Shown here piece after piece: positions 56,329-64,000 of a stretch of DNA of 64,000 nt. This DNA is from Cytophagaceae bacterium (lineage in GTDB: Bacteria; Bacteroidota; Bacteroidia; Cytophagales; Cytophagaceae): the NCBI GenBank assembly GCA_025455005.1, contig JALONH010000012.1:22171-86170 (forward strand), written 5' to 3'. The position numbers and the translations under genes are program-made. The notes under the pieces are model-generated. The model saw only the letters and a list, made by a program, of their open reading frames with translations, was not told the DNA's origin and made no database searches. Positions within the stretch are counted from its first letter, which is position 1, and every line of letters begins with the position of its first letter.

Positions 56329-59300
56329 ATGACTGATTTTGCGCACTTACACGTGCATTCTCAATATTCCCTATTGGATGGTGCCGCTAGTATTCCTAAG
56401 TTATGCAAGAAAGCTGCTGCCGATGGTATGAAAGCCCTAGCTATTACGGATCATGGAAATATGTTTGGTGCTTTTCAATTTGTTGCCGAAGCCGCTAAAC
56501 ATAATATAAAACCCATAGTAGGCTGCGAATTTTATTTAGTGGAAGATCGTTTTAAAAAATCATTTACTAAAGACAATAAAGACGTACGATTCCATCAATT
56601 ATTATTAGCTAAAAATGCAGAAGGGTATAAGAATTTAGTAAAACTTTGTTCCTTAGGATATATGGATGGACTGTATGGTAAGTATCCAAGGATAGACAAA
56701 GAATTAATTTTAAAATACCATAAAGGCTTGATTGCGACTACTTGTTGTCTAGCAGCAGAAGTACCTAGAACTATCATAAAAAAAGGAGAAGATGAAGCGG
56801 AAAAAGTATTTAAATGGTGGTTGGATTTATTTGGAGAGGATTATTTTGTAGAACTTCAACGTCATGATATAAAAGAACAACATATTTGTAATGAAGTATT
56901 AATAAAATTTGCTCGTAAATATAACGTTCCGATTATAGCGTCTAATGACTCTCATTATGTAGACCAACAAGATTATAACGCACACGATATTTTATTATGC
57001 ATCAATACCGGTGAAAAACAAAGTACACCTTCTATGAAGGAGTTTACGGATGATGATGCTGCAATGAAAGGACGTAGGTTTGCTTTTGCCAATGATCAAT
57101 TTTATTTTAAAACAACGGCTGAAATGAGTGCCTTGTTTCATGATCTTCCGGAAGCCATCGACAATACGATGTTGATAGTAGATAAAGTCGAGCCATTGAA
57201 ATTAAAACAAGATATTCTTTTACCGAACTTTCCTATTCCATCAGATTTTTATTCTCAAGATGAGTTTTTAGAACATTTAACGTACAAAGGAGCAAAAGAA
57301 CGGTATCGAGACCTCACTCCAGAAATAGAAGAGCGTCTTAATTTCGAATTACATACCATTAGAACGATGGGCTTTGCCGGATACTTTTTAATAGTTCAAG
57401 ACTTCATTAATAAAGGTAAAGAAATCGGTGTTTTTGTAGGCCCGGGGAGGGGTTCCGCTGCAGGCTCTGCCGTTGCGTATTGCATAGGTATCACTAATAT
57501 TGACCCTATCAAATATAATTTACTATTTGAACGTTTTTTAAATCCGGATAGAAAAAGTATGCCGGATATTGATACCGATTTTGATGATGAAGGTAGACAA
57601 CGGGTCATTGATTACGTGGTAGACAAATATGGGAAAAATCAAGTTGCTCAAATAGTAACCTATGGTACCATGGCGGCGAAGATGAGTATAAAAGATGTGG
57701 CTCGTGTACTCGATTTACCCTTACCGGACGCCAATGGACTTGCCAAATTAGTTCCGGAAAAACCCGGTATTTCGTTAGATAGAGTTCTAAAAGCACCTAT
57801 AGAGGGAGAGGGCGGAATAAAGGACAAAGAAGGCTTATCCGGAGAAGATTTAGATAATTTAAAAAAGTTACGAGAGATTCTGGATAACACTGCATTATTA
57901 GAATCTAAGGTACTAAAAGAAGCACTTATATTAGAAGGATCCGTAAGAGGAACCGGAATCCATGCAGCCGGTATTATCATTGCGCCAAAAGATTTATCCG
58001 AAATCATTCCGGTTTGCACCTCCAAAGACTCTGACTTACTGATTACTCAATACGACGGTAGAGTGATAGAAGACGCCGGTGTTATTAAGATGGACTTTTT
58101 AGGACTAAAGACCTTAACTATCATTCGAGATGCACTACAACTCATTCGCGAAAACCATAACATCGATATTGATATTGACACCATACCATTAGACGATGCC
58201 AAAACATTAGCACTATACCAACGAGGAGAAACAAACGGTACGTTTCAGTTTGAATCTCCGGGTATGCAGAAATATTTAAAAGATCTAAAACCGGATAAGT
58301 TTGAAGATTTAATTGCGATGAACGCGCTATACCGACCGGGTCCACTCGAATACATTCCCAACTTTATAAAACGGAAACATGGACTAGAACCGGTAACATA
58401 TGACTTAGCGGATATGGAGGAATTCCTTAAGGATACGTATGGTATTACGGTCTATCAAGAACAAGTAATGTTGCTTTCACAAAAACTGGCTGATTTTTCA
58501 AAAGGCGATGCGGACGTGTTACGGAAAGCAATGGGTAAGAAAGACCGTAAAACCTTGGATAAACTTAAACCCCAATTCATAGAAGGGGCTGCAACGAAAG
58601 GCCATGACAAAGTTATATTAGAAAAAATATGGACCGATTGGGAGGCTTTTGCCTCTTATGCTTTTAACAAATCCCATTCTACTTGTTATGCATTTGTTGC
58701 TTTTCAGACAGGATATTTAAAAGCGCATTATCCTTCAGAATACATGGCCTCAGTGCTAACTCATAACTTAAGTAATTTTGACAAGATTACCTTTTTTATG
58801 GAAGAATGTGTGCGCATGGGTATACCGGTTTTAGGACCGGATGTAAACGAAAGTAAGTATCCCTTTTCTGTAAATGCATCCGGTCAAATACGATTCGGGC
58901 TAGGGGCTATAAAAGGTGTAGGCGAAGGGCCTGTCCAAGCCATTATAGAGGCTCGGAAAGAAGGCGGCATGTTTTCCGATTTTTTTGATTTCGCTGCTCG
59001 CGTAAATTTGAAAGCGGTCAGTAAAAAAACCTTTGAAAATTTAGCATTAGCCGGTGCATTCGATAGCTTTTCCGATATTCACCGAGCACAATATTTTCAT
59101 ATAGGGGAGCGGGAAACCCTAAACCTTATTGAAAAAGCCATACGATATGGAAATGCATTTCAACAAGAAGACAGCGCAAATCAAGCTTCTCTTTTTGGAA
59201 ACACCGAGAGTTCAAAACCCAGCCCCCCCAAACTACTCCCTTGTGAACCTTGGGGTGACATTGAAAAATTAAAGAAAGAAAAAGAAATTGTTGGGTTTTA

Positions 59301-59892
59301 TATTTCCGGACATCCATTAGACCAATTCAAATTAGATATAGACAGTTTTTGTACCATTACGTTAGATAAGGTAATGGAAACCCGTAATAAAGATGTATCA
59401 GTAGCAGGAATAATTTCTAAGGTTACCCTTAGACAAAGTAAAAACGGTAAACCTTTCGCTTTGTTTTCAGTCGAAGATTATAATGGTAGTTTAGACTTAG
59501 CCTTGTTTGGTGAGGACTATTTAAAATTTTCACATTTTTTAATCGTAGGTACATTTATATTTATGCGAGGAATGGTAGTAAACCGATTTGGTAAAGAAGA
59601 ATATGAGTTTAAGCCAACTTACATGCAGTTATTAGCAGATGTTCGATCGAAGATGTGCAAGAGTGTAACGTTACAGATTGATTTAGATACTATAACGCCG
59701 ATAGCTATTCAAGAGATGGATGATTTGGTTCAAGGACATCCCGGAAATTGCAATTTATATGTGCAGTTGGCGGCGAAGAGCGGACAGGTTCAAGTAAAGA
59801 CATTTGCTCGAAAATATAGGGTTGACCCCAACAATCAATTTATCACTGATTTAGCTAAACTAGAAGGAGTTAGCTATAAAATAAATGCCTAA
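56329..59892 (+). CDS. dnaE: DNA polymerase III alpha subunit
   Basis: Main replicative polymerase, 1187 residues. PHP domain at the N terminus (FAHLHVHSQYSLLDGAASIPKL, NDSHYV). The C-family polymerase core has catalytic Asp near 413 and 415 in MPDIDTDFDDEGRQ and the third Asp near 587 in KMDFLGLKTL, with GPGRGSAAGS and AFNKSHSTCYAFVAFQTGYLKAHYPSEYM split over the fingers. HhH, an OB-fold (VSVAGIISKVTLRQSKNGKP) near 1025 and a short tail follow. No proofreading exonuclease domain is present, as usual for DnaE. Confidence 0.98.
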   Translation: MTDFAHLHVHSQYSLLDGAASIPKLCKKAAADGMKALAITDHGNMFGAFQFVAEAAKHNIKPIVGCEFYLVEDRFKKSFTKDNKDVRFHQLLLAKNAEGYKNLVKLCSLGYMDGLYGKYPRIDKELILKYHKGLIATTCCLAAEVPRTIIKKGEDEAEKVFKWWLDLFGEDYFVELQRHDIKEQHICNEVLIKFARKYNVPIIASNDSHYVDQQDYNAHDILLCINTGEKQSTPSMKEFTDDDAAMKGRRFAFANDQFYFKTTAEMSALFHDLPEAIDNTMLIVDKVEPLKLKQDILLPNFPIPSDFYSQDEFLEHLTYKGAKERYRDLTPEIEERLNFELHTIRTMGFAGYFLIVQDFINKGKEIGVFVGPGRGSAAGSAVAYCIGITNIDPIKYNLLFERFLNPDRKSMPDIDTDFDDEGRQRVIDYVVDKYGKNQVAQIVTYGTMAAKMSIKDVARVLDLPLPDANGLAKLVPEKPGISLDRVLKAPIEGEGGIKDKEGLSGEDLDNLKKLREILDNTALLESKVLKEALILEGSVRGTGIHAAGIIIAPKDLSEIIPVCTSKDSDLLITQYDGRVIEDAGVIKMDFLGLKTLTIIRDALQLIRENHNIDIDIDTIPLDDAKTLALYQRGETNGTFQFESPGMQKYLKDLKPDKFEDLIAMNALYRPGPLEYIPNFIKRKHGLEPVTYDLADMEEFLKDTYGITVYQEQVMLLSQKLADFSKGDADVLRKAMGKKDRKTLDKLKPQFIEGAATKGHDKVILEKIWTDWEAFASYAFNKSHSTCYAFVAFQTGYLKAHYPSEYMASVLTHNLSNFDKITFFMEECVRMGIPVLGPDVNESKYPFSVNASGQIRFGLGAIKGVGEGPVQAIIEARKEGGMFSDFFDFAARVNLKAVSKKTFENLALAGAFDSFSDIHRAQYFHIGERETLNLIEKAIRYGNAFQQEDSANQASLFGNTESSKPSPPKLLPCEPWGDIEKLKKEKEIVGFYISGHPLDQFKLDIDSFCTITLDKVMETRNKDVSVAGIISKVTLRQSKNGKPFALFSVEDYNGSLDLALFGEDYLKFSHFLIVGTFIFMRGMVVNRFGKEEYEFKPTYMQLLADVRSKMCKSVTLQIDLDTITPIAIQEMDDLVQGHPGNCNLYVQLAAKSGQVQVKTFARKYRVDPNNQFITDLAKLEGVSYKINA

Positions 59893-59955
59893 TGGAACTA
59901 ATTTCTTAAAAAAATCATTAAGTTTACAATTCAAGTTACATTAACAATTACAATT

Positions 59956-60276
59956 ATGGGAAAAGCAGTACAATTGACAGATTCTAATTTTGAAGAGATA
60001 TTAAAGACCGATCAACCGGTATTAGTAGATTTTTGGGCAGAGTGGTGTGGTCCATGTAAAATGATAGGGCCGGTAGTAGAGGAACTAGCCGGAGATTATG
60101 AAGGTAAAGCTGTAATCGGAAAGCTTAACGTAGATGACAATCCGGAAGTATCGGCTAAGTTTGGAATACGTTCTATCCCTACCCTATTGGTTATTAAAAA
60201 TGGAGTGGTTGTAGACAAACAAATTGGAGTAGTTCCGAAATCTGTTCTTGCGGGCAAAATCGACAGTGCTCTTTAA
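59956..60276 (+). CDS. trxA: thioredoxin
   Basis: Small disulfide reductase of 106 residues. The active site is WAEWCGPCKM with Cys31 and Cys34; NVDDNPEVSAKFGIRSIPTLLVI holds the cis-Pro. No signal peptide, so cytoplasmic. It follows dnaE by 63 bp and ends in a strong terminator. A near-consensus TAAGTTTA at 59919-59926 could be its -7 box. Confidence 0.97.
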   Translation: MGKAVQLTDSNFEEILKTDQPVLVDFWAEWCGPCKMIGPVVEELAGDYEGKAVIGKLNVDDNPEVSAKFGIRSIPTLLVIKNGVVVDKQIGVVPKSVLAGKIDSAL

Positions 60277-60300
60277 TATCGATTTAAAATAAAAATTAAA

Positions 60301-60330
60301 AGCCTCTTACAAAAGTAAGAGGCTTTTTTA
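60301..60330 (+). terminator. terminator after trxA
   Basis: AGCCTCTTAC (60301-60310), loop AAAA, GTAAGAGGCT (60315-60324), then a T-run. Strong. Confidence 0.93.
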
Positions 60331-60370
60331 ATAACCTAAAAAGAAAATCATCTATTTTCTTTTCAGATAA

Positions 60371-60393
60371 AAAAATGCTCTGTTTTCAGAGCA
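60371..60393 (-). terminator. terminator after the small lipoprotein gene
   Basis: TGCTCTG (60376-60382), loop TTTT, CAGAGCA (60387-60393); on the minus strand it is followed by a T-run (from A at 60371-60375). Confidence 0.85.
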
Positions 60394-60447
60394 AAAATAC
60401 CGGTGCAGTATTATCTAATAGCTAATTTAATATTACGTAAATATTAG

Positions 60448-60993
60448 TTAAGGCCTTCTGGACCATGATTTATTAACCTTATCATAATAAAAATAATCAT
60501 TTGGCCATTCCATCATTTTTTTAGAATTCTTTGATACTTCGTTTGTTGACGATTCTATTACTTCATTTAACCAAACAGGTGCGTTTTCATTTATAGTTGC
60601 TTCAGGTAATATATTAGACCAATAGTATTCTTCAATCGAATAGATTCTGTTTCCATCCCATTGTAATTTACCAATATGAGCCCTTCTATCCCCCGGATGA
60701 ATACTCGGGACGATACGAGAACAAACAAAATAATAGGAAGAATCTTTTTTGTATAACGCTAATAAGTGCATTTGATTCGCTTTTCGGTTGTAATAAACGA
60801 ATCTGGAACTATCCCATCGTTGCTCCATAGTAGTTTGAGATGGTAACTTATCCATATACCGTGACAACTCCATTTTTAATTGTCGTTGTTGTACTGTATC
60901 CAAATAAGTTATGGGATTCACATCTTTAGAGTTCGAGCATTGCCAAAGAATAAACGGTAGGATTAAAATCCAAAGAACTAATTTTAATTTCAT
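60448..60993 (-). CDS. small lipoprotein of unknown function
   Basis: A 181-residue protein with a lipoprotein-like start MKLKLVLWILILPFILWQCSNSKDVN (Cys at about residue 19). The rest has no motif I recognise. It is rich in aromatic residues: LALYKKDSSYYFVCSRI, KLQWDGNRIYSIEEYYWS and WPNDYFYYDKVNKSW. It lies 82 bp after the beta-helix lipoprotein on the same strand but is separated by a 14-bp perfect hairpin. The arrangement suggests one transcript with internal control or two separate units. Function unknown. Confidence 0.75.
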   Translation of the reverse strand: MKLKLVLWILILPFILWQCSNSKDVNPITYLDTVQQRQLKMELSRYMDKLPSQTTMEQRWDSSRFVYYNRKANQMHLLALYKKDSSYYFVCSRIVPSIHPGDRRAHIGKLQWDGNRIYSIEEYYWSNILPEATINENAPVWLNEVIESSTNEVSKNSKKMMEWPNDYFYYDKVNKSWSRRP

Positions 60994-61013
60994 TATACGA
61001 CTTGTTAAAAGAA

Positions 61014-61045
61014 TGAGGCGTTTCCTTTAGTAAGGAAACGCCTCA
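61014..61045 (-). terminator. 14-bp perfect hairpin between two lipoprotein genes
   Basis: TGAGGCGTTTCCTT (61014-61027), loop TAGT, AAGGAAACGCCTCA (61032-61045). On the minus strand TTCTTTTAAC follows, a fair terminator tail. It may stop or reduce readthrough from the beta-helix gene into the small lipoprotein gene. Confidence 0.75.
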
Positions 61046-61075
61046 AAGATATTTATAAAATAATTAAGCTAAAAA

Positions 61076-62428
61076 TTAATAGTTTACGCTATTTGGATCC
61101 CACTGTAACCAACCGGAAGTCCAAGCCCATTCAGTAGAAGGAGTAGTACCCATTGCTCCTAAATAAGTAGTAGAAGTCCAGAAAGATTCAGTTAAACCAG
61201 TGGTAGCTGAAAATACGGCACCTGTTAAACCAAGACCGCTAGCTGCTTGTACAGGATTAGCGTTAGTTAAAATAGTATCAGCATAAATATTCGATACAGA
61301 GTTTTTTCTACCCCAGAAGTTAGCAGCATAAAAACCAGTTGTATCGTTACCATTTCCAGCTACAAATGAAGCAGCATTATTAGCAGGGGAGTTATGTTTG
61401 GCAAATAAGTTATTTTTAATTCTGGAGGCTCCATTGTAACGGTCAAAGTTTACTAAAGTAGTATACCCACAAACGATTGAGTTAGCGATAGTAACTTCAG
61501 TATTTCTTCTTGCGTGAATACCTTGAACATAGTTAGCACTGTTATTAGAAGTTGAATACACTCTAGGACCCATTACAGTAATGTTAGAGAATTTTGTAGT
61601 AGTTTTAGGAGTGTTATTAGACCCGGAAGCATCGTTATCTGATTCAAAAGCATTGGATTGGGACACGTCAGCGATTGTTCTATCTCTCATCGCAACACCA
61701 AATTGAACTAACCCAGAGTGACCGAAATCAGTATCGAAATCATCATCCCAAGTTCTATATGCTACTAAGTACTTTCCATTAACAGTTCCACCAAACCACT
61801 CGAAAGCATCGTCACCAGCATAGGATACTTGGATATGATCAATGGTTGTAGCGCTACCTACAGAACCCATAGTTAAGCTGTTTAATTCTCTATCTGGAGA
61901 ATAAGCAATACCAGCGTATTCAATACGAACATATTGTAAAGTACCGGAATTATCTGCGTTATCTGTTCCACCATACACACCATTACCGGATGTTGTAGTA
62001 AAATCAGTTGGACCTTCAATTACTTGGTTAGGACTTTGGTTGTTAGTCGCTCTACCACAAATGATAATACCACCCCAATCGCCATAGTTTTTAAATGTCG
62101 TAGGAGCAGCAGAAGTAAATACAATTGGATTAGATGCTGTCCCTTGTGCATTTAAACGACCGCCACGATTGATTACTAAAGCAGCTTTTGAAGCTTTATC
62201 TCCTTTAATAACCGTTCCAGCTGGAATAGTAAGCGTTACACCATCGTTCACATACACTAACCCTTTTAAAGTATATACTTTTGAAGCATCTAAGGTTTGA
62301 GTTGTAATGTTACCTTGTAAAATATTTTCAGTTGGTGCTGCTGGAGCTGGTTCGTCTTCATCTCCACAACTCACTAGAAATGCAGCGCTCATAAAAGCTA
62401 GAGCTACTGTTTTTAAAACTTTTTTCAT
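61076..62428 (-). CDS. surface lipoprotein with right-handed beta-helix
   Basis: A lipoprotein of 450 residues with a clear signal and lipobox (MKKVLKTVALAFMSAAFLVSC) followed by acidic GDEDEP, which resembles the export signal of surface lipoproteins in the phylum. The repeated, Gly/Asn/Thr-rich sequence (LTIPAGTVIKGDKASKAAL, LNAQGTASNPIVFTSAA, GGIIICGRATNN, LQYVRIEYAGIAYSPD, FEWFGGTVNGKYLVAYRTWDDDFDTD) fits a right-handed parallel beta-helix, with no catalytic motif that I can confirm. It lies 138 bp after the TonB receptor, on the same strand, and is probably functionally linked to it. Ligand unknown. Confidence 0.75.
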   Translation of the reverse strand: MKKVLKTVALAFMSAAFLVSCGDEDEPAPAAPTENILQGNITTQTLDASKVYTLKGLVYVNDGVTLTIPAGTVIKGDKASKAALVINRGGRLNAQGTASNPIVFTSAAPTTFKNYGDWGGIIICGRATNNQSPNQVIEGPTDFTTTSGNGVYGGTDNADNSGTLQYVRIEYAGIAYSPDRELNSLTMGSVGSATTIDHIQVSYAGDDAFEWFGGTVNGKYLVAYRTWDDDFDTDFGHSGLVQFGVAMRDRTIADVSQSNAFESDNDASGSNNTPKTTTKFSNITVMGPRVYSTSNNSANYVQGIHARRNTEVTIANSIVCGYTTLVNFDRYNGASRIKNNLFAKHNSPANNAASFVAGNGNDTTGFYAANFWGRKNSVSNIYADTILTNANPVQAASGLGLTGAVFSATTGLTESFWTSTTYLGAMGTTPSTEWAWTSGWLQWDPNSVNY

Positions 62429-62518
62429 GTTCTTTTAGTAATTAAGTTATGACACAAAAGTATATGCTTAGTGTTACCTAATTGTTAGCGAAGCGTTAGG
62501 AAAATATCATGTATTAAA

Positions 62519-62542
62519 AAAGGGGCTATTATAAGCCCCTTT
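62519..62542 (-). terminator. terminator after the TonB receptor gene
   Basis: AAAGGGGCT (62519-62527), short A/T loop, AGCCCCTTT (62534-62542). On the minus strand it is followed by T-rich TTTAATAC, so it would end or attenuate the receptor transcript before the beta-helix lipoprotein. Confidence 0.85.
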
Positions 62543-62566
62543 CAAAAATATGTATTTTTATACTGA

Positions 62567-64000
62567 TTACCATTTATAACTCCACCCTAGTGTGAAGTAT
62601 GTTCCTCTTCTAAAATATGTCACTTCTTTATCCGTGCTATCCACTTTAAAGTTTCTGTTTCCGTCTTCTGTAAAGCGTATGGGCGCATTCAATATATCAC
62701 TTATTCCAACTTTAAATTCCATATTGTCTTTCATTTTTTTAGATAAGGTAAAGTCTACAGTATGTCTGCTTCTTTCATATAAGGTTGCAAACTGTGCGTC
62801 CCCAATACCGAAAATACGATTACCAAATACATTGTATATTAAATTAATGTTAAGCTCTTTATCTGCATTATCATAGGATAACCCGGCGTTCACGATATAA
62901 GGAGATTGCCCTTGTAAACCACGAGTATCTGCTTGTCCGGCTTGAACAGTACCTAAGCGAACTTCACTTTGTATGTAAGATACGTTAGCCAATAAAGATA
63001 ATTTGTCCATTAAATTATTAGAAGCAATAAAGCTTAATGACTTACGTAATTCGATTTCTGCTCCATAACATATAGCTTTTGGAGCATTTCTGAATTCAAA
63101 ATTTTGGTCAAACGAACCTACCGGTTGTATATAAAACTCAATAGGGTTTTGTATATCCTTATAAAAGACTCCAAATGTAATAGCTTCTTTTGCATTAGGA
63201 TAAATCTCTAAGCGGGCATCATAATTGTTTGCTAAAGCATTAACTAAATTAGGATTACCATTTACTTTCCAACTATTTTCAAAATCAAAGAATCCAAACG
63301 GTGCTAATTCTCTGAACTCCGGTCTATTAATCGTTTGAGTCCAAGACCCCCTTACTAAAGTCTTTTGGGATATAGCATATTGCAACCCCATAGAAGGCAA
63401 AATATTTGTAATTGGATTGTTGACATTAATGTCCACACCGGATTGATTTTTGGTATCTAGTTTTTGAGTATTATTTTCTATACGAACCCCTACGTTAGCA
63501 GTGAATTTTTGAAGGAATGTAAACGTTGACCCTACATAACCCGCAAATAACATATTAGATGCTTGATACCGGTTGGTTCCATCCGTTCCTTCATTTAACA
63601 AAAACCCATTAGCAAAACTAATATTCTCATCTGCGAAAATTGTTTCTAATGACAACTGTTCTTTTGCAGGATCAAAACCGGAAGAACCTTTTACATAGGA
63701 CATCCAACGAGATTCAAACGTCCGTGTTCTTCTTTCTACATAAACCCCGGCACGAATTTTAATTCCATTTTTTTGTGTAGAATCTGTATACCCTTTTACA
63801 ATCCTAGAAATGTTAAAAGCTCCGGCTACAGTGGTCTCTTTCAAACCGGATAAAAAGCGAGAGGCATTATTATCCGTTGCTTGAGGAGGAATGACAACTT
63901 GATAATTAGAAATACCATCGTTAAGGCGTTGATATCCCCCTCTTCTAAAGTCCGGTTCATTTCTATAAATATAGGACAGACCCGTAGCCCAATCGATATC
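62567..64000 (-). CDS. TonB-dependent receptor, C-terminal part (runs off right edge)
   Basis: C-terminal part of an outer-membrane TonB-dependent transporter barrel, continuing past the window. The frame is open upstream of 63844 to base 64000 (reading DWATGLSYIYRNEPDFRRGG), so the ATG-like codon there is not the start. Visible barrel segments: VGVRIENNTQ, TLVRGSWTQTINRPEFRELAP, NLVNALANNYDARLEIYP, FGVFYKDIQNPIEFYIQP, GAEIELRKSLSF, and the closing FTLGWSYKW, whose last aromatic residue is typical of barrels. The plug domain and N-terminal CarboxypepD_reg domain, if any, lie outside. Substrate unknown. Confidence 0.93.
   Translation of the reverse strand, partial: DIDWATGLSYIYRNEPDFRRGGYQRLNDGISNYQVVIPPQATDNNASRFLSGLKETTVAGAFNISRIVKGYTDSTQKNGIKIRAGVYVERRTRTFESRWMSYVKGSSGFDPAKEQLSLETIFADENISFANGFLLNEGTDGTNRYQASNMLFAGYVGSTFTFLQKFTANVGVRIENNTQKLDTKNQSGVDINVNNPITNILPSMGLQYAISQKTLVRGSWTQTINRPEFRELAPFGFFDFENSWKVNGNPNLVNALANNYDARLEIYPNAKEAITFGVFYKDIQNPIEFYIQPVGSFDQNFEFRNAPKAICYGAEIELRKSLSFIASNNLMDKLSLLANVSYIQSEVRLGTVQAGQADTRGLQGQSPYIVNAGLSYDNADKELNINLIYNVFGNRIFGIGDAQFATLYERSRHTVDFTLSKKMKDNMEFKVGISDILNAPIRFTEDGNRNFKVDSTDKEVTYFRRGTYFTLGWSYKW

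Noticed and set aside
57660..58025. 121-residue minus-strand frame inside dnaE
   Set aside because: Antisense to the polymerase core; Ser/Pro-rich shadow.
59919..59926. TAAGTTTA before trxA as a promoter
   Set aside because: One base off the consensus and without a TTG at the right spacing; noted in the trxA entry only.

Overview
The window is a continuous stretch of a Bacteroidota chromosome, probably from a free-living Cytophagia-like lineage (genus not assigned). The evidence is: PorQ, and a PorE-like protein, both of the type IX secretion system; the phylum-typical gene order bamD - Rpb6-type omega - coaBC - DUF4835 - recN; a SusC/RagA-like TonB receptor beside a surface lipoprotein; promoters with the Bacteroidota -33/-7 pattern (TTG, 19-20 bp, TAnnTTTG); and AT-rich spacers with little Shine-Dalgarno signal. 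Almost all DNA is ordinary, well-packed coding sequence. I see no rRNA, tRNA, CRISPR array, insertion sequence, prophage or other clear mobile DNA.

Layout. 1-7 kb: gapA (cut at its start codon by the window edge) converges with a DinB-like gene; then lon-porQ-hslU on the minus strand. 7-15 kb: a PorE-like OmpA protein on plus, then a minus operon GH3-dxr-rseP-LysM protein. 15-19 kb: glycosyltransferase and HtrA protease on plus, then dnaA on minus, preceded by a 487-bp AT-rich spacer with DnaA-box-like sites that may be oriC. 19-30 kb: a divergent QueA paralogue, fabI, recN, DUF4835, coaBC, omega, bamD and an OstA/LptA-like gene on minus, then tilS and mdh on plus. 30-39 kb: a seven-gene minus operon of subtilase, M16 peptidase, O-methyltransferase, MltD-like transglycosylase, two PAS histidine kinases and a lone receiver. 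39-49 kb: pepP and a TPR-LRR gene on plus, tsf/rpsB/rpsI/rplM on minus, and a minus operon of TlpA-like protein, PhoB-like regulator, PhoR-like kinase and pseudouridine synthase, then DUF3108. 49-60 kb: recA, plsC, canonical queA, ispD, nudix (plus), MltF-like transglycosylase and purU (minus), dnaE and trxA (plus). 60-64 kb: a small lipoprotein, a beta-helix surface lipoprotein and a TonB receptor running off the right edge.

Together the genes cover envelope biogenesis (bamD, OstA-like, rseP, two lytic transglycosylases, LysM protein), protein quality control (lon, hslU, htrA), non-mevalonate isoprenoid synthesis (dxr, ispD), replication and repair (dnaA, dnaE, recA, recN), translation and tRNA modification (ribosomal proteins, tsf, tilS, queA) and type IX secretion. 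I did not find a clearly new multi-gene system. The points most worth checking are the candidate origin, the divergent QueA paralogue, the kinase pair embedded in an envelope/protease operon, and a recurring promoter arrangement that predicts near-leaderless mRNAs for bamD, the OstA-like gene, tilS and others.
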